From contig CM049310.1 of NCBI GenBank assembly GCA_026874595.1, positions 37,089,558 to 37,153,557 of the forward strand: a stretch of DNA of 64,000 bases, in the 5' to 3' direction. Shown here one piece after another: positions 1-14,052 of this stretch. The notes under the pieces are model-generated. The model had not been told where the DNA came from and made no database searches. It worked only from the letters and a program-made list of their open reading frames with translations. The translations under genes were made by a program, and so were the position numbers. Origin of the DNA: Sipunculus nudus. Taxonomy: Eukaryota > Annelida > Sipuncula > Golfingiida > Sipunculidae. Position 1 is the first letter of the stretch. Every line of letters starts with the position of its first letter.

Positions 1-511
1 ATATATGATCAATACGTGTTTGGCGCCCTCTGCGGCAGTGCTATATGAGATCATTTATAAAAATGATTTGTCCTCAATATGTATGCTCCATCGAAGTGTG
101 CCTACTAAAATTCTAAGGTGACGAATATTTTACGTATTACAAAAAAGGAGTACCAGGTGAAATGGTTTAAATTTTTGACGTATTAAGTGTATATATAAAA
201 AGGACTTGCCAAGTCAGTCGATATATCAAACGATGTAAGAGACCTGATGCGATTAGTGATACATACTTTGGTACAACAACCCTACACGTTTTATATCATC
301 CGTAATCTGTTTCTCACGTGTAACACTGCAACAAAGATTTTGATAGAATGTCATAATATTTAAAACCAAACTAAAAAGAGACGAAAAAAAAAATAATTTT
401 AGAAAATTTAAACCTATTACGATTGCAAAGTTATATTTAAATGCCATTGTATCCACAATGGGGTTTCGTGGGAAACCACCCTTACCACCACGTAGCCAAC
501 GTCAAACATGG

Positions 512-593
<82 letters not shown>

Positions 594-1050
594 AAACTTT
601 TCTGCAAGAAGAAAAAGACTTTTGAATGATTTATGCTGCGTGCCTGAATACATATGCTACGTGTGCTTAAAGTGCCTATATATACCTTAAATCCAAAAGC
701 AGATACGCTTGGCAGTTATTTGACAAATGTATGATACACATAATAATCATTTGACTCCACAAAGTGGCTGTATAACAAGTTTACTAAAACCGACCTTTAG
801 ATGCAGGGAAACATGGTGAATTCACGATATACCAGGAACCACAGCAGACATAGTTATGAAAAACTGTCAGAGTTATGTCATGTGTTGATATGAACGATCC
901 AAGCAATGAGCAAGCTAAGTGATCATACTCAGCCCGCAAGGCTGCTAGCTGTGACGTCATGTACTGCAGACGAGTTTTACGACCTTGTTGATTGCTTTTG
1001 CAGGAAACCCACACGATTTCCGGTAGTGTCGTCTGCTTCGGAGGAGGGCT
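1..1050. other. Upstream noncoding DNA with long AT microsatellite
   Basis: No coding region is supported here. The main structure is an alternating TA tract at about 513-594 with one interruption near its 3' end. Apparent open frames across it are IYIY translations of the microsatellite. A perfect palindromic cAMP-response element, TGACGTCA, lies at 952-959, about 92 bases before the start codon of the methyltransferase-like gene, and may belong to its promoter. I saw no TATA box placed convincingly. Confidence 0.6.
952..959. promoter_or_regulatory. CRE palindrome upstream of METTL24-like gene
   Basis: The octamer TGACGTCA is a full cAMP-response element, bound by CREB/ATF bZIP dimers. It lies 92 bases before the ATG of the METTL24-like gene. 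The motif itself is seen directly. Its role is inferred only from position, and one octamer can occur by chance. Confidence 0.35.
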
Positions 1051-4000
1051 ATGATGGTCGAACGACGGACGCTGCACCTGAAAGTGATACTGGTGGCGGT
1101 GTGTGCTTGTATCATAATCGCTGCATTGTATATTGACAAGCGGCGGTCAATACCTCCAAGGTTGGACAACATCGGGGACCAAGTCATCAAGATACATCTT
1201 GTAAACAATGAACAGACACCGAAAAGTTTAACAAGTGGGGAAAACTCACCGGTGAGTATGCTGATACCTCCCGCCAGCTATGTTTATATCTCGAGGTACT
1301 TTAGCCCGCTTATGGTTTTCCCATAAACATGAATTTGTGTGTCTATTAGTGTTTCGTCTTGAGCATGTTTGGGGAGAGGAAAGGTTAGTCAAAGCATGTG
1401 GTATATCTAAAAAATTTAACGTAATATATCGTATGATATTATGAAATGAATGTTCGTACTTGCATATAGTACGTACCTTATAGATGCATGTGGTATATAC
1501 CATATCTACATTATAGTATGAAGCAATCGACATTCAGATTATTTCAGAATAACATGGCCATGACACGATGATTTAACAATCTCATAGTTCTGATCTTATC
1601 AACAGACTCTTCACTTGGACTGTATCAGTTACTGAGTTTGTATCGTTATATTTTAAATCTTCCTCTTAAATTGTATTTCCCAGAATAGAAATATCCTTCA
1701 CAATCAACATTTACATATATACAGACACGTTTATCCTCTTTAGGAATATCAGTGCTGTGGTTGCCTGTCCCGCCCTATTATAAATTCATTTTGTAGAGCT
1801 TATATTTAACACATGATACATCATAATATTTATATTATGGTTTCATAACCGAGATACATAATGATCTTTAACTTTTCCTACAAGGAGAGTTATGTGTATA
1901 TGGGACACACGTGTAGAAATAAATTAAGTTTTAACTTAGGCGAAGTAAATGTTAGAGTAAAACGAGGATGTGTAGTCTTTCCGATGTACGATCATCATTA
2001 AATATAAGTATGGGGAACGGACTATCCACTCATTTTATCGGGACCAGCGTCATCACGACCATCAGCACCCTGCCACGTGAATCACCGCGCGCATTTTAGG
2101 ATTTGTCTGTTGAATTTTCATTCTATCTTTTGCCGTGCAAATTAACTAAGGGCACCATGCGAACAATATCATTCTAATGAGTATAAACATGAATTTCTGT
2201 GTGTCGAATCATACAGCATCATCCACAAATTTGCTCAAGTTAAATCTATAAAATATAACTTTTAAATTTTATTTTGTTACATTTGACTTTTTGAATTAAC
2301 CCATGCAAGTAAAAATTAATTAGATGTAAGACGTTTCGTGTTGCTATATAGCAAATAAAAAATTACTTAATCATGGAACTCAATTATTAATGCTTTAATA
2401 TGCATTTGAATTTTTATTTCAGAGAACGTTTTATAACATAAGACAAATGTCCCGATTGAGCTTTCGGCGGTCCTGTTTTGTCCCTCTGTGACACAAAAGC
2501 ACCAACACCAAGATGTCATTTATACCATAATCAACCCGCTCGTGTTTTATAAAGTAGCCAGATGGGGCTTTGTGTGTTGTATAAAATGGTTGTTGCACAC
2601 GAAGTTTGATGAGACACTCGAATGGCAGTGCAACTAAACAGCTGTCAAATTGTCAAGCGCTGCTATCCGCATTCCACGAAACACCGTGGATGAGCCTCTG
2701 TATGAATAAAGCAAGTGCATAAAACAGCTGGCCCAACCATCAGTCCAGCGGTAAACTTCTCGGTGTCCCGGTGACACAGTCAAAATAGTTTGCTCATTCC
2801 TGGCAAAGTTCTGATATTATGATCATTTAGTTGTAATTATATATTTCATTATGTATGTGTTCAGTGTTTCCATTCTTGGGGATCCCCGAAATCTCTGGCT
2901 TGAGAATCATGGGTCATGTATATTACCATATTTAAGCACCATAATGTAATTGCTCAGGTTTAATATGTATACGTGTTTGTATGACTATAGGATGACAAGG
3001 GTGTCTCGGATGAGGTGGAACTTCAAGCAGAAATTTCGGAAGATGAAGCAGTTAACGAAAAACTTCCGATCCAGCAGTCAATGCCAGCCAATGAGATGGA
3101 GGAAGCACTTTACGAGTAAGATTTTAAAATATATCACATTAACATCAAGGTCTATTGGCCAATACAAATTATTACGTCCGGAATCAAATAATTACGATTC
3201 TGTGTCACATAAGGCCACGACAATGAACTTGATGTAAATGTACATAGAACTCAGATGAAATAGCTCTTGTTGACATAACTTTATTGTATGTAAGAAAAAA
3301 AGTGTTGTTATCTTTTCTTGTTCCCTAGCTGCGTAATGCTGGTTTTGAAATACTTTCTGAGTTACGAATAAATATGACGACATGATTTTTACTAAAACCC
3401 GAAAAGGTTTGGAATATTCTTCTGAAACCCTATCAAGATTTCTTCACAGACATTGGTTTGTTACACAGCAATGTTATCTACTGTTTATGGGCCCCGCGAA
3501 GTCATGTTAGCCACTTGAATGGAAAAAAATGACCATACATAGGGGTCAACCGATATTCGAGAAAGACAGGACTTTTAAGCTTTGAATAATAATAAGCGTT
3601 GTACAAATATATCAATTTTCTTTAAAGCAGGTTAGGTATCTGTTTTATCCATCATGTTTATAACTATTTCCGTATAGCAGACTTAGTGGAGTTTCGAAGT
3701 TTTCGAATTTGAACGACTACGTAGGCCTTTACTGTCAGCATACTTTTTGTTTATATAGGCTAATTTGTGGATATTACCTTTTCGGGAACCATATTTAATT
3801 CCAACTAGTTCGCTTTAAGTCGGCTTATTTAGCTTAATAACCTTACCTAGAAGACTACAGATATACCTGGTTTGGCACGACTGTCTCGGCTGTGAAAAGG
3901 ACTGTAAATGTGCAGTTCCAAGTGATTCCCGATAAAACGTGCACAGGACGTCTCGATCATCAGTATACAATACTCGATCAAATTTATATCAAACGTGATA

Positions 4001-7000
4001 TTTTCTAAAAGATGACTGAACAGGACAGGAGCTCTGTGTAATGAACCTCTTAAAAAGGCTATTGGGGTTTTAATGATTAATTTTATACAAAATAATGTGT
4101 TACTTTTTGCTGATTATGACTCGTATTTCATCACTGTTTGTTAGATAAGGTATATATATATATATATAACATGTGGAATTTCAGGAGCTCTTTTCATCCC
4201 ATCAAAAGATAGTTTAGTTTTCCTTTTAAATGTCTAATTTATTTAGGAAAAATGTGTAAAAGTAAAATCGTTTATTTTCGTGATTATCTCAAGTTTCAAA
4301 GTTTCTTTTTTTTTGCAAATAAGGGTCTCGCCCAGAGTTTCGCGTAATTGTTAGGCATATGAAAATGTTCTGTTTATCTTATTAATGTGTCGACTTCATT
4401 CACAGATATATGATGACGCCGACTTACGTGTGTGATAAAGAAGAAAGGATGGGCCACGCGGGTGACGGAGGCTGGGATATCTGTCTGGACCAGGATTATG
4501 CTCCCTCTAGTGGCTGTTTGGTGTACTCATTCGGGTAGGTATCACAGCCTGCTCGTACGAGGTCACGTGGCCTCATCAATAGTTCAAACCCTCCTTTTCA
4601 TGGGACAAATAATTCCCCCGAAAGATGAAAAGAAAATGAAAACAGCTTCTCGTTTTCCGCAATAGTTACCAGCAGCTTGCCACCATGCCTGAGTGGTCAA
4701 AATTACCAATTTGACCTTGTTGATGTCTTCTACTTGATCACTGTCCCCACAGGCTATCGGTGCATAGATGGGTCTCTGTCTTTTAAAGCGGGAGTACGTT
4801 TGGTAGGTGAAAGTTTATATAAATCCCCTTCTTCACGCCACAGGCCATTTTGTTTCTACGGTTGAGCGCCGGATATGATTTTTAGATTACCACATTTTGA
4901 AAGGACATCTTACACAAGTGCACCATGTTTTCTATAATATATCATTTTCACTTTTTCTTTAACCGCGGTCATTCTTGCTTCCTTTTCTGTGATGATTTGT
5001 GTTTCTGTGAAGATGATGTATTCAGCCAACTTCGTTGTTTGTCCTCTTCATATCGCCAAAAGATCCTGCAAAATTTGAGTAAAATTTTATGGAAGGACTT
5101 GCGATTGTCTTAGGAAGAAGGGATTAAATTTAATCTGGCATCGCCTCAGCTTGTGTACGAAGTGTTTGCGCTCTCGGAGCTTTCTCCAGTTTATTAGTGC
5201 ATTATTTCACTTGACAGGTCCTGCATCTAATTTTCTCAATTAGTCCACTCAATGTATGCAGACTTCTTTGGTTCGTCAGTATATTGGACTGGCCTTATAG
5301 CTAGCTCTCCTCTTTTCATTTTTATGTTCTGTCTTTATATTGTCATTTCTTGTCTTACTGATTGAAACAGGAGTTTAACTCCAGTATTTCGTTGTCATTT
5401 TCTGATGTCACTCTTGTAGTGTATATGAGGAGTTATATTACTTGTACACTTACTATCAGGGAATTAACTTTTCGGGAAGCCTTTCATCATCAGAAGCTTT
5501 TGCAGATATCAAAGTCTACTCCTAACCCGTAAACTAAAAGTAAATTAGTCATATGATAAAGTGCTTTCGTTTACATCCCGACCGATAATTTCTTCTGCCA
5601 AAAGCCCATCCAGAACAAAGACAAACTTGTATACTTATCCTACGCAACGCCCATCATATCCGTTGGATGTTGCACTGACTTGAAGCTACCTATTCGCCTA
5701 CCCTTTCTGTAGAAGTAATGTGATTTCCGGCTTAGTCTGCGTACATATTGATTAACTTTAGGTGATTCTCAGTACAGAGGTTCCTACTACGCCTCTGTGA
5801 TAGATGTATTTTTATATAGTTTGTTTTTCTACAAACGGGGAAACCATGTAACCTGAAGTGGTTGGTTGCATATGTGCGGAAGTTGAAAGATCACTAGTTT
5901 ATACACACACCCCTTTGCGTGCATAACTCTGATTCGTCTGACCTGCCACCAGATGTCCTTGTTGAACGTAATAGTATTTTTTTTGTGTCATAAACAAGAG
6001 GATACAAAAAAAAACGAACAGCTTCTGTGCGATGTGATGGGCCTTTTATGGCCTACTTTCATAAAAGGTTCAAGGGATTATCTTTAGTAAATAGACGTCG
6101 GAAAGACCCCTTTAAAATACCCCCCCCCCCCCCCAGGAAAAAATTCAAAATATGCATGTACAACTGTTCAAGATCTGTGTACAAGGGCTACTGAACATAT
6201 ATCCCTCAATGAAATAATGTTTTCATCAATGATTAACTGCATTATTATACCGTCATATACCGAATTTTTACCATTTTTAGAACATTAAAAAAGGTAAAAA
6301 GGTGAAGGTGGGGGTTTATAGTCTGATATCACCGACGATGTCAGTCTCATCTGACTTTACACTTTGTCTTCCTGGTCTTTCTGGCCTGTTTATTCTTGTA
6401 TCTTTTCTCAGCTCCCTGGGAAGCATACAACCGAAGCAGCCATATCAGGCGCCAGAAGGTTACTCGCTCACAAGTCCAGCGTCCCATCCATTACGCCACC
6501 ACGCTCATAATATATCAATGTTTCTGTCAATTTCCTCACGTATTATCGCCCACGAAATCCTCGGAGAAATATTGTAAAATTAAAGGATGATAAGCAAAAT
6601 TCATGTGTTTTTTTTGTTATCTTAAAAAAATTTCTTTAAAATGTCCCTGAAGGACCAGCTTCGGGTTCAGGATATCTACTCTCTTTAATTAAACATACTC
6701 TCCTTAAACATATATATCTTGAACAGTTCAGGGGCTGAATGATGTTTCTGCAAAGAGCATCTTGAATATAAGCATAACATTATTACATGTTTGCTCCACA
6801 TGCTTTGTCTAAAATTGCACAATGACAAGCCATATTCTCACTATCATTCATTTATGTTCATGTACATAAATTAATTAACTATATTCATGTACCATTATTA
6901 TACATCTGTTGCGATGTGTTATCATGGTCTATTATATAATATATTACGTGTGTATACTGAATGATTGGATAACCGATCAGCACACGTTGACTGATATATA

Positions 7001-9262
7001 TCATTTTTCCACTGGAAATGTTGCCACCCTGAATGGAATCCACCATTTTCCTTGCAGCATTGCCAATGACTGGTCATTTGATGAATCCATGATGAACAAA
7101 TACAAGTGTGAAGTCCACTCCTTTGACCCCAGGTAATATATGAATAATATATGATTACTTGACCGTACTATTTTCGTGTTATAGCTGATATATTTTACAT
7201 GTACCACGTGTAAACGACATATTGTAAAATGCCGGCAGTTTTGTATTATTATTATTATTATTATAATTATCATTATCATTTTTTAATTGATATTTTTCTA
7301 CACATTTTAAATGTAATATAACTATTATTTCGCCTGTCAAATGTTAAAAAACTCTTGTTTGTGCCGAGTTCCATTTCCTTGTAGATTAAAATTTTGAAAC
7401 TTGTTTGAAAATAAAAAATATCTGCGTAACCATTTCGGTTACCATATTTTGCCACACTGATGGAACAAATTAGTGCCACGCAGCGGGTAATTTTACAAAA
7501 CGTCGTGCCAAGAGCGAGAGGGTCATCCTGTACGATTCTTTTATACATGACGATAATAAGATGAATAGAGAAGTCATGTATGGCCGTGTGGTTAAACCGT
7601 GTGTCGAACAGAAAGATTTTAAAGCACAGAATCGTCCCAATAAAAGGCACAAGATGTCACCGATAATCAATTTTTATCACCTGGCCATGGGGCAAAGGTT
7701 TCTTATATGATGTATATTTTCTGTTTTGGGGCTTTCTGCACAGTATAAAGAAGACCGACCATAAGCATGCAGCCAGCGTGTGGTTCCACAACATGGGTAT
7801 ATCGGGCAGTAACTCGGAGAAACCTCAGGGATGGAAGCTCAGAAATGTACACACGATACGAGCAATGCTAGGTCACTCGACGGTAAGATGGCACACTTTC
7901 TACAAATATATACTTATGTGGAGGTAGTATATACTCCCATTATTGATGTGCATAAATTTAATTGATACTTACATTAATGAACTAGATAAGTAGTCGGAGA
8001 CTACAAACATACCTCCACGTTACAAATTCGTGTTACACAGGAAATATATAACAATTCAAGCCTAGAAAAATATCTGTCACGGTCATCAAAGCCATGGTTG
8101 CATAAAATGTCAGCCCTGCTAGCCAAAACAAGGGCTTATGGTACTAGTGAACGTCACTGGCCGTGGAAAGGGACAGACACATTGCCGTATCTCACAATTG
8201 GATATTAATCATTTTTAATATTATTTTAACCCCTTTAAGATATTGATATTTAATACACTACGTTATACATTTAAACAATGTATAAAACGAGGGTTTAAAT
8301 TTCGATTTGGATAATTATAGTGAACAAATATAATTAGATTATATAATGCGGATTTTAATCATTTACGGGTACAACCCTTTTAAGCATAAGTGGGCAAGAA
8401 TTGATTCCGAAATCATTTTGTCCTGCGAATCAATAAAGCATTGTGAAATCCGTAAATCTCAGTTCTTATTGAAGTCATGGTCCTTATCTACTCATATTGA
8501 TTATCTATTAAGTCAACTATCCTTTCGACCAGGCCTTCATAGCCTATCGGTTTTATCTCTGTTACCATTACAGCAGCTTAATAAATGAGTAGCCGAAACA
8601 ACATGGCCGGGTGTAAAATTGATTCTTCTGCCATGCTGAGTTGTTATGGGGGTCATCAAACTGAACAGCAGACTCTTGAATTCATGCACTTAACCCGATG
8701 ATGGTGTACTTAAACTGTTGAACTACTCACTTACGGCAGTCAGAAAAAAAGTCTTAATGTCATGATATCGATTCTCCGTGTCAGCTCCAGCTTGGCGGTC
8801 ACGCTAGTGATAAAATGTGCCCTTCAAACTGTTCCAAGAGTATAACTTAGTCGGATAAGTTCTTCGCCTTTAAACCATTGTCCCTGGCTTCTTCTTTGCT
8901 TTCTTCCGTGTCTTCATTATTTTCTTCTCCTTCTTCTTCTTCTTGTTTTTAATATTTCCAAAGCGTACATTGACAAACTGTTATATAATTATTTCAATTA
9001 TATTATGTTTTGTGGTCACACGTAAAACAATTAACACAAAACTACGAAAACTAAAAATCGGTTGCCAAGCTGTTTTACCAAGAGACATAAAGGGTAAACT
9101 AGAACTACCTGCATGTATTCCTCCCTAAAGAACCTTATCAATTTTATCCCCGTGGTCTACACGGTGTCACGATTTATTAACACAGTTTAGAGGTTAGATC
9201 CCCTTGTAACCAATCTTACAAAGATTACTTCGGACTTTATCAACGTGACGCATCAGATTACC

Positions 9263-9329
<67 letters not shown>

Positions 9330-9885
9330 GCATAAGCATGTCACATATATAGATGTCTCTGGCAATGGTAAAAACCGTAAAAAAAAACAGGAGACATAAT
9401 TACTTTGGATTACTTTCTAAAGTTACCCGGTATATCTGGCTTTCATGAATGTCTCAAGAGTAAACCTTGCCCGTGCGATTAGATTTATCTTTATGTTGCA
9501 GTGTGTTTCAATAACAGCTGTGTAAAACGCTTTTTCTTTTCATGGACTTTTATGTTTATTTATGTATAATTTTAACCCACAGCGGCCGATTGACGTTTTC
9601 AAGATGGACGTGGAGACAGCCGAGTGGGGAGCAATCCCAAGTATGATACAAACCGGAGAATTTAAGACCATCAAACAGTTCTGCTTCGAACTTCATTTTG
9701 GTCCCAAACCCTCTGCTGATAGGATGTTCCAAATATACCAATTCCTTGATGCATTGGTTAAATCTGGACTTCGCCTTTTCAAGGCACATGGTAACCCGGC
9801 ATGTCGGTACATATCAGAGTTCACTGAATCGAGTCGTAACTGGTGTATAGAACTATACTATGTAAATACACGATTTAAACTGTGA
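1051..9885 (+). CDS. METTL24-like: METTL24-like membrane-anchored methyltransferase-family protein, six exons
   Basis: Exons are 1051-1251, 2991-3115, 4406-4534, 7058-7132, 7744-7882 and 9583-9885. All introns are GT-AG and the phases join without a stop, giving 323 aa. Residues 1-9 are basic and about 10-28 form a hydrophobic segment (LKVILVAVCACIII), so it is probably a type II signal-anchor protein of the secretory pathway. Residues 68-109 are an acidic stem. The folded part begins near 110: GDGGWDICL (128-136), CLVYSFG (146-152), DWSF (156-159), CEVHSFDP (169-176), FHN (191-193) and DVFKMDVETAEW (227-238), ending in CIELYYVN. These are hallmarks of the Methyltransf_22 / METTL24 family. 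The methyl acceptor is not known to me. Length is close to vertebrate METTL24. The second ATG directly follows the first, so the start is uncertain by one codon. Confidence 0.92.
1252..2990 (+). other. Intron 1 of METTL24-like gene
   Basis: The intron starts GTGAGT and ends ACTATAG. It is AT-rich unique-looking sequence with no exon-like open frame that I can support, and no repeat that I recognise. Confidence 0.75.
3116..7057 (+). other. Introns 2 and 3 of METTL24-like gene
   Basis: Intron 2 is 3116-4405 and intron 3 is 4535-7057, with exon 3 between them. They hold a short TA tract near 4150-4168 and a poly-C run of about 14 bases at 6121-6134. Short open frames here lack family resemblance and conserved splice context, so I call no extra exon. 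Confidence 0.7.
7133..9582 (+). other. Introns 4 and 5 of METTL24-like gene
   Basis: Intron 4 is 7133-7743 and intron 5 is 7883-9582, separated by exon 5. Intron 4 has an ATT trinucleotide run near 7245-7265. Intron 5 has a pyrimidine-rich stretch at about 8880-8947 and a pure AT microsatellite at about 9266-9326. No further coding sequence is evident. Confidence 0.7.
9266..9326. repeat. AT dinucleotide microsatellite in intron 5
   Basis: Uninterrupted alternating A and T for about 60 bases, ending at ATATATGTAG. It lies about 250 bases before the last exon of the METTL24-like gene. Confidence 0.95.
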
Positions 9886-10039
9886 ATATTTTTGTTTACA
9901 AACTATGGATTTTGTTAATAGATACGAGTTGTGTATCAGGGCCTGTAGGAACGCGAGGGTAATAGTCTCTGACGCTCGAAATGCCTTGGGAACGCTCAGT
10001 TCTGAGAATCCGATGGGACGCGCGCATTTCTAGCTGTAG

Positions 10040-10435
10040 GACCCAGAGCACAGGCACTTGTTTCCAGCACTAAAATGGCTTAGAAACCGTTAGTACGTTG
10101 AGTATGGGGGTTATACCAATTATAAAAGAACAAGGTAATGAACTCCAGCGCTACGCGGGCAGGACAACTTTTTTTAACAAGTCCGAATTCCGGGGAATTA
10201 TCCGCTTCTTAAGCATGATCGCGCGCCTTTTTGTTGAAAACTCATTTATACACTAGATTAAACTTCCAAAAATAAAAGGTCTTCACACTAACTGCAAAAT
10301 CCAGCACGTTTATTCCAGCTGCAACACGGTCATTACCTTGTTCTTTTCTAACTGGTATATCGCGCATACTCAACGTGTTTACGGTTCCTAAGCCATTTTA
10401 GTGCTTGAAACGAGTGCCTGTGACACAGAGGATCA
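10040..10435. mobile_element. Inverted-repeat (MITE-like) element with arms of about 95 bp
   Basis: The left arm, about 10046-10141, and the right arm, about 10329-10430, are imperfect reverse complements. Shared blocks include ACAGGCAC, AGCACTAAAATGGCTTAG, ACGTTGAGTATG and AGAACAAGGTAATGA. The arms flank about 185 bases with no coding potential. This is the form of a non-autonomous foldback or MITE element. I could not identify clear target-site duplications or a parent transposon. It begins about 160 bases after the METTL24-like stop codon, so it could sit in that gene's 3' untranslated region. Confidence 0.75.
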
Positions 10436-12705
10436 AAGCTCGCCTTTGTAGCATCCACTAACCACAGCCGACTAACGCAAACAAACCTGTCAGATGTGGA
10501 AACACTACGCTGGCAACTTATAGCTGACCCATAAATATTATAAAATCGAATAATAATATAATGACACGCTATGAAAAATATAATGATCCAATAATAACGT
10601 TAATTTAAAAAAATATATACAGTTTTACCATAATTTTTAAAATTTCACACAGATCCTCTCCAACCGGACGCTCTAAAATCCCATGTGACTCTAAAAAATG
10701 TTTGCTGCACGTCCCGGATTCTCAATTTTTTCCTATTGATAGCCCTGAAATATATGTATATATGTGCGCGCCATCTTCTGGTCTGACCCATCTGCCATGT
10801 ACATATTTTAATATTTAGAATATATAAGTTATAGCTATATTGTATACTTATAAATTATATAATTGTAATATATTAAAGCTAAAAACACACAAATTTTAAA
10901 TGTATTAATCTTATTTTTAAAAAGCACAAGAATAAAATCAACTAACAAATAATAAAATTATTACAGGTTTAAGACTTTCCACCAATCAACTATTTTCTAC
11001 ATATAATACAACATCAAACCATTAACATCAACGTCAACAACGAAAAAAAATAAATTGTAGGTCACGTTACTTGCAAGTGGATTAAAGAATAAATAGATAT
11101 TTTTCATTTGTTTTACAGTCTCTTGGGGTTTGGGGTTGGGTTACAGATTGAATTCCTCAGTCGATCCAACAAAGCTGAAGGTGTTTATCGTTTTTTTGTT
11201 TTTGTTTTTTTTTTCTAATTCAAAACTGTATGCAAGCACCAGTTAATTATGATCGGTTATTGGGTCCAAGGGCGACCCAATTCCCCACCATTTATAAGGT
11301 CAGATACATCTTAAGACGGGTCAGATCGAAAATGGCTCAACATACATATTTATATATATATAGGTATGCATATGGCAATCGATGTTTTAGGTTAATTATG
11401 GTGGTGAGCAAGCGGTTGCAGACAAGCATTTCAAAGGTGTCAATATTTCAATCATGTTACTTTAGAAACAGAGTTATTGGGGGATGTTCAAGTTCATGGA
11501 ATTCGAGGGTACCTACTTCTCTTTCTCCTGGAAACGTTACGAACCCGCATATATTCATGTAGACCTCAGGGTTTGTGTTCTATTGGTGTCAGGTGTGAAT
11601 TTGTCTCAGCATCAGTTAATTGAATACATTAAAGTAGTATATGCTTTAAAGGAATTACTCAGTACATGAAATTAACCTGTATGAGAGGTGCTTCCTCCTT
11701 TTTTGGGTGTTTGGCTGAGATGACTAACCTTGATCAGTGTTTATTGATATGTTTGCAAACATATTGTTTCATTTTGTATTTAATTATTCGGATTTCTTAT
11801 ATGATGAAAGTAGGTGCATATGAGGGTTCACTATAATCATCCCTAAAGCACGGTGCCTATAGTGACAAGAAAAATAAGTAAATTTGTATGTATCTGTAAG
11901 CTGATGCAATAAGTTAAAAATCACTTATTTATGTATGTCTGTATATATGTTAATTATTTTTTTTAGCACAATTTTCATTTCGTATTAATGCGATAGAACA
12001 ATGTTCATGAACAATGCAGAGTCCTGTGAAAGTAGCGATTAAAAGTTAATGATACTTTATCACTGAGTTTTGGTAATACCCTGTTGCCAAAAGGAAATGA
12101 AGTTCTGTGAAATATGATACTTTTCACCTGTTATTTCCAATTTTATTATTGAAACAAATTAAATATTACTACGAATTGTACACACCGCTTTTACAGTTCA
12201 GTAAAAGAACTGATGTGGTGCGAAAAAAAAATTATTTTGGTAGGATGATTGATTTTTTAGACTTCAATAGATAGCCAGAAAGTAAAAAACAAAATTAACT
12301 CTTTATTGTTGCTACTGTTTATGTGACATTATTGGACTACAACTAATCGTCGGCCGTTTAAGTGAGATAACTCGATGAAATTGGTAAATAAAAGAATATG
12401 GTCCCATTCTATACCAAATTCTGCAACAAACGCCGTTGTTATGGTAACCGCTGTTGTTATGACAACTATTAAATGTTACGATATCATTGTAACGTCACAG
12501 TGAGCGATACGTCCACCGGATTAACTGCTTATTACTCAGCTTGATAAGTTGAACTGAGTGAATATGTGGTCACAACAAATTATTGCAAGGTGGTTTATTT
12601 ACCAAAGTATCCCATATGAAGAGCAGTTTTAATAATGACTATTATTCTCTTACCTAATATGCTATAAAATACATAAACTATATTTACTTCTGGCGTAGAA
12701 ATATA

Positions 12706-12758
<53 letters not shown>

Positions 12759-13980
12759 TGACGTACAAATACTCAGCATAACCGAGTGATTTATATAAAG
12801 AATGAATTACAACACAATGTATGCGCTTGCTTACAAAACAAAACTGTGAAGGTGTTGCTACAGTTTTGTGTGCAAGTCTACGCAATAAGGGTGTTTTCAT
12901 GTGTGTTTCCCTTTTGTGTATATTTCGGGCCTTAATTGCTATATGGTTTACTAACTCTATGATCGCTTATTTTAAGCACAAGCTCGCTATTGGAATTTAA
13001 ACCTGATTTTCCTGATAAATAATTCCCTTTCTGGAAATGTTTGAAACCTGACCAGAGTAGCTACATCTCCAGTAGATAATCCGAGTCCAGGCTTTACTGC
13101 CAAATAAACCACATTAAAGACGCTGGCAACATTTGCTTTTACTGCTTTGGGGTGTAATTTCGCCGACCATCTGGGCTGCTCACGTGGTATTAATAAATGG
13201 CGGTACTAGAGCTCCGTCTATGACCGTCTTGTCTCTCTCATATAACCGCCATTTTGGTGTTTATTTCTTTCCCTCCCGGAGACATTAAATCACGTGATCG
13301 AGAGAGTACCCGCGAGTTCAGTCGAGCCTCAGCAGACGACAGGGAATACTTCCCCTCTGAATGACGATCTATAATATTTAAGCGTAGTTCGTAGTGAACA
13401 GGAAAAAAATCGTCTGGTGGATTTAGAAACTCCACATTTATCAGACAGACACATAAATATCAGAGTAATATGAGATTCACACTAACCACAGGATATGTTA
13501 TTCATGTCTCATGATGTACAAATTTTTAAAAAATCAGCCTGTGGCGCATGCGATTTTCGAGGTGTCTTTTTGTAAAGTGTGTAGAATCCACGGGACACTT
13601 GTTATTTATCATTATGTTACATGTGACCGTGAAACAGATTTTATTTATATGTAACTGGAATTATTTATGTAATAGACGCATTAATATCAGACTGCTATGC
13701 AGTTTTTCTATGGATATACATTACGTTATACAAGCCCGTCAAAATATTTAAAAAAAAACATTGTTTAAGTTTTTAATATTTTTGACCACATATATATGCA
13801 AGTGTCTCTGTGAAACATTTTTACCTTTGATCCTCCAGGAGATGTTGTATTTATACAAGATTCCTTAGTCCGATAGCTTTTAATCCATATCATATATTGC
13901 ACCATTACGCATTTATCTTAATTACAGTGTGGCATATGAGAGCATTATCTAAATTTTAACCAAAACATTTCTTTTGCAGA
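10436..13980. other. Gene-free AT-rich stretch
   Basis: No coding region is supported. It holds an AT microsatellite at about 12708-12755. An X-box-like half-palindrome GTTGTTATGGTAAC lies near 12434. A slightly GC-richer stretch at about 13140-13400 has CACGTG E-boxes, which could be regulatory but has no gene attached. The rest appears unremarkable. Confidence 0.55.
12708..12755. repeat. AT dinucleotide microsatellite
   Basis: About 48 bases of alternating T and A, flanked by non-repetitive sequence on both sides. Confidence 0.95.
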
Positions 13981-14052
13981 ATGTAAGAATCCCTATTTAT
14001 GCATTAGACACGTAAACCAGGCTTATGTAAGATTTGTCGTAAACGGTGTTCC
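13981..14052 (+). other. Isolated exon-like segment
   Basis: A short open segment lies between a good acceptor (TTTCTTTTGCAG, ending at 13980) and a good donor (GTAAGT, starting about 14053). One frame reads CKNPYLCIRHVNQAYVRF with no stop. I recognise no domain, and no partner exons were found nearby. It may be a chance arrangement or a remnant exon. Confidence 0.2.

Noticed and set aside
417-690. Frames with long IYIYIY runs
   Set aside because: These are direct translation of a TA microsatellite on both strands.
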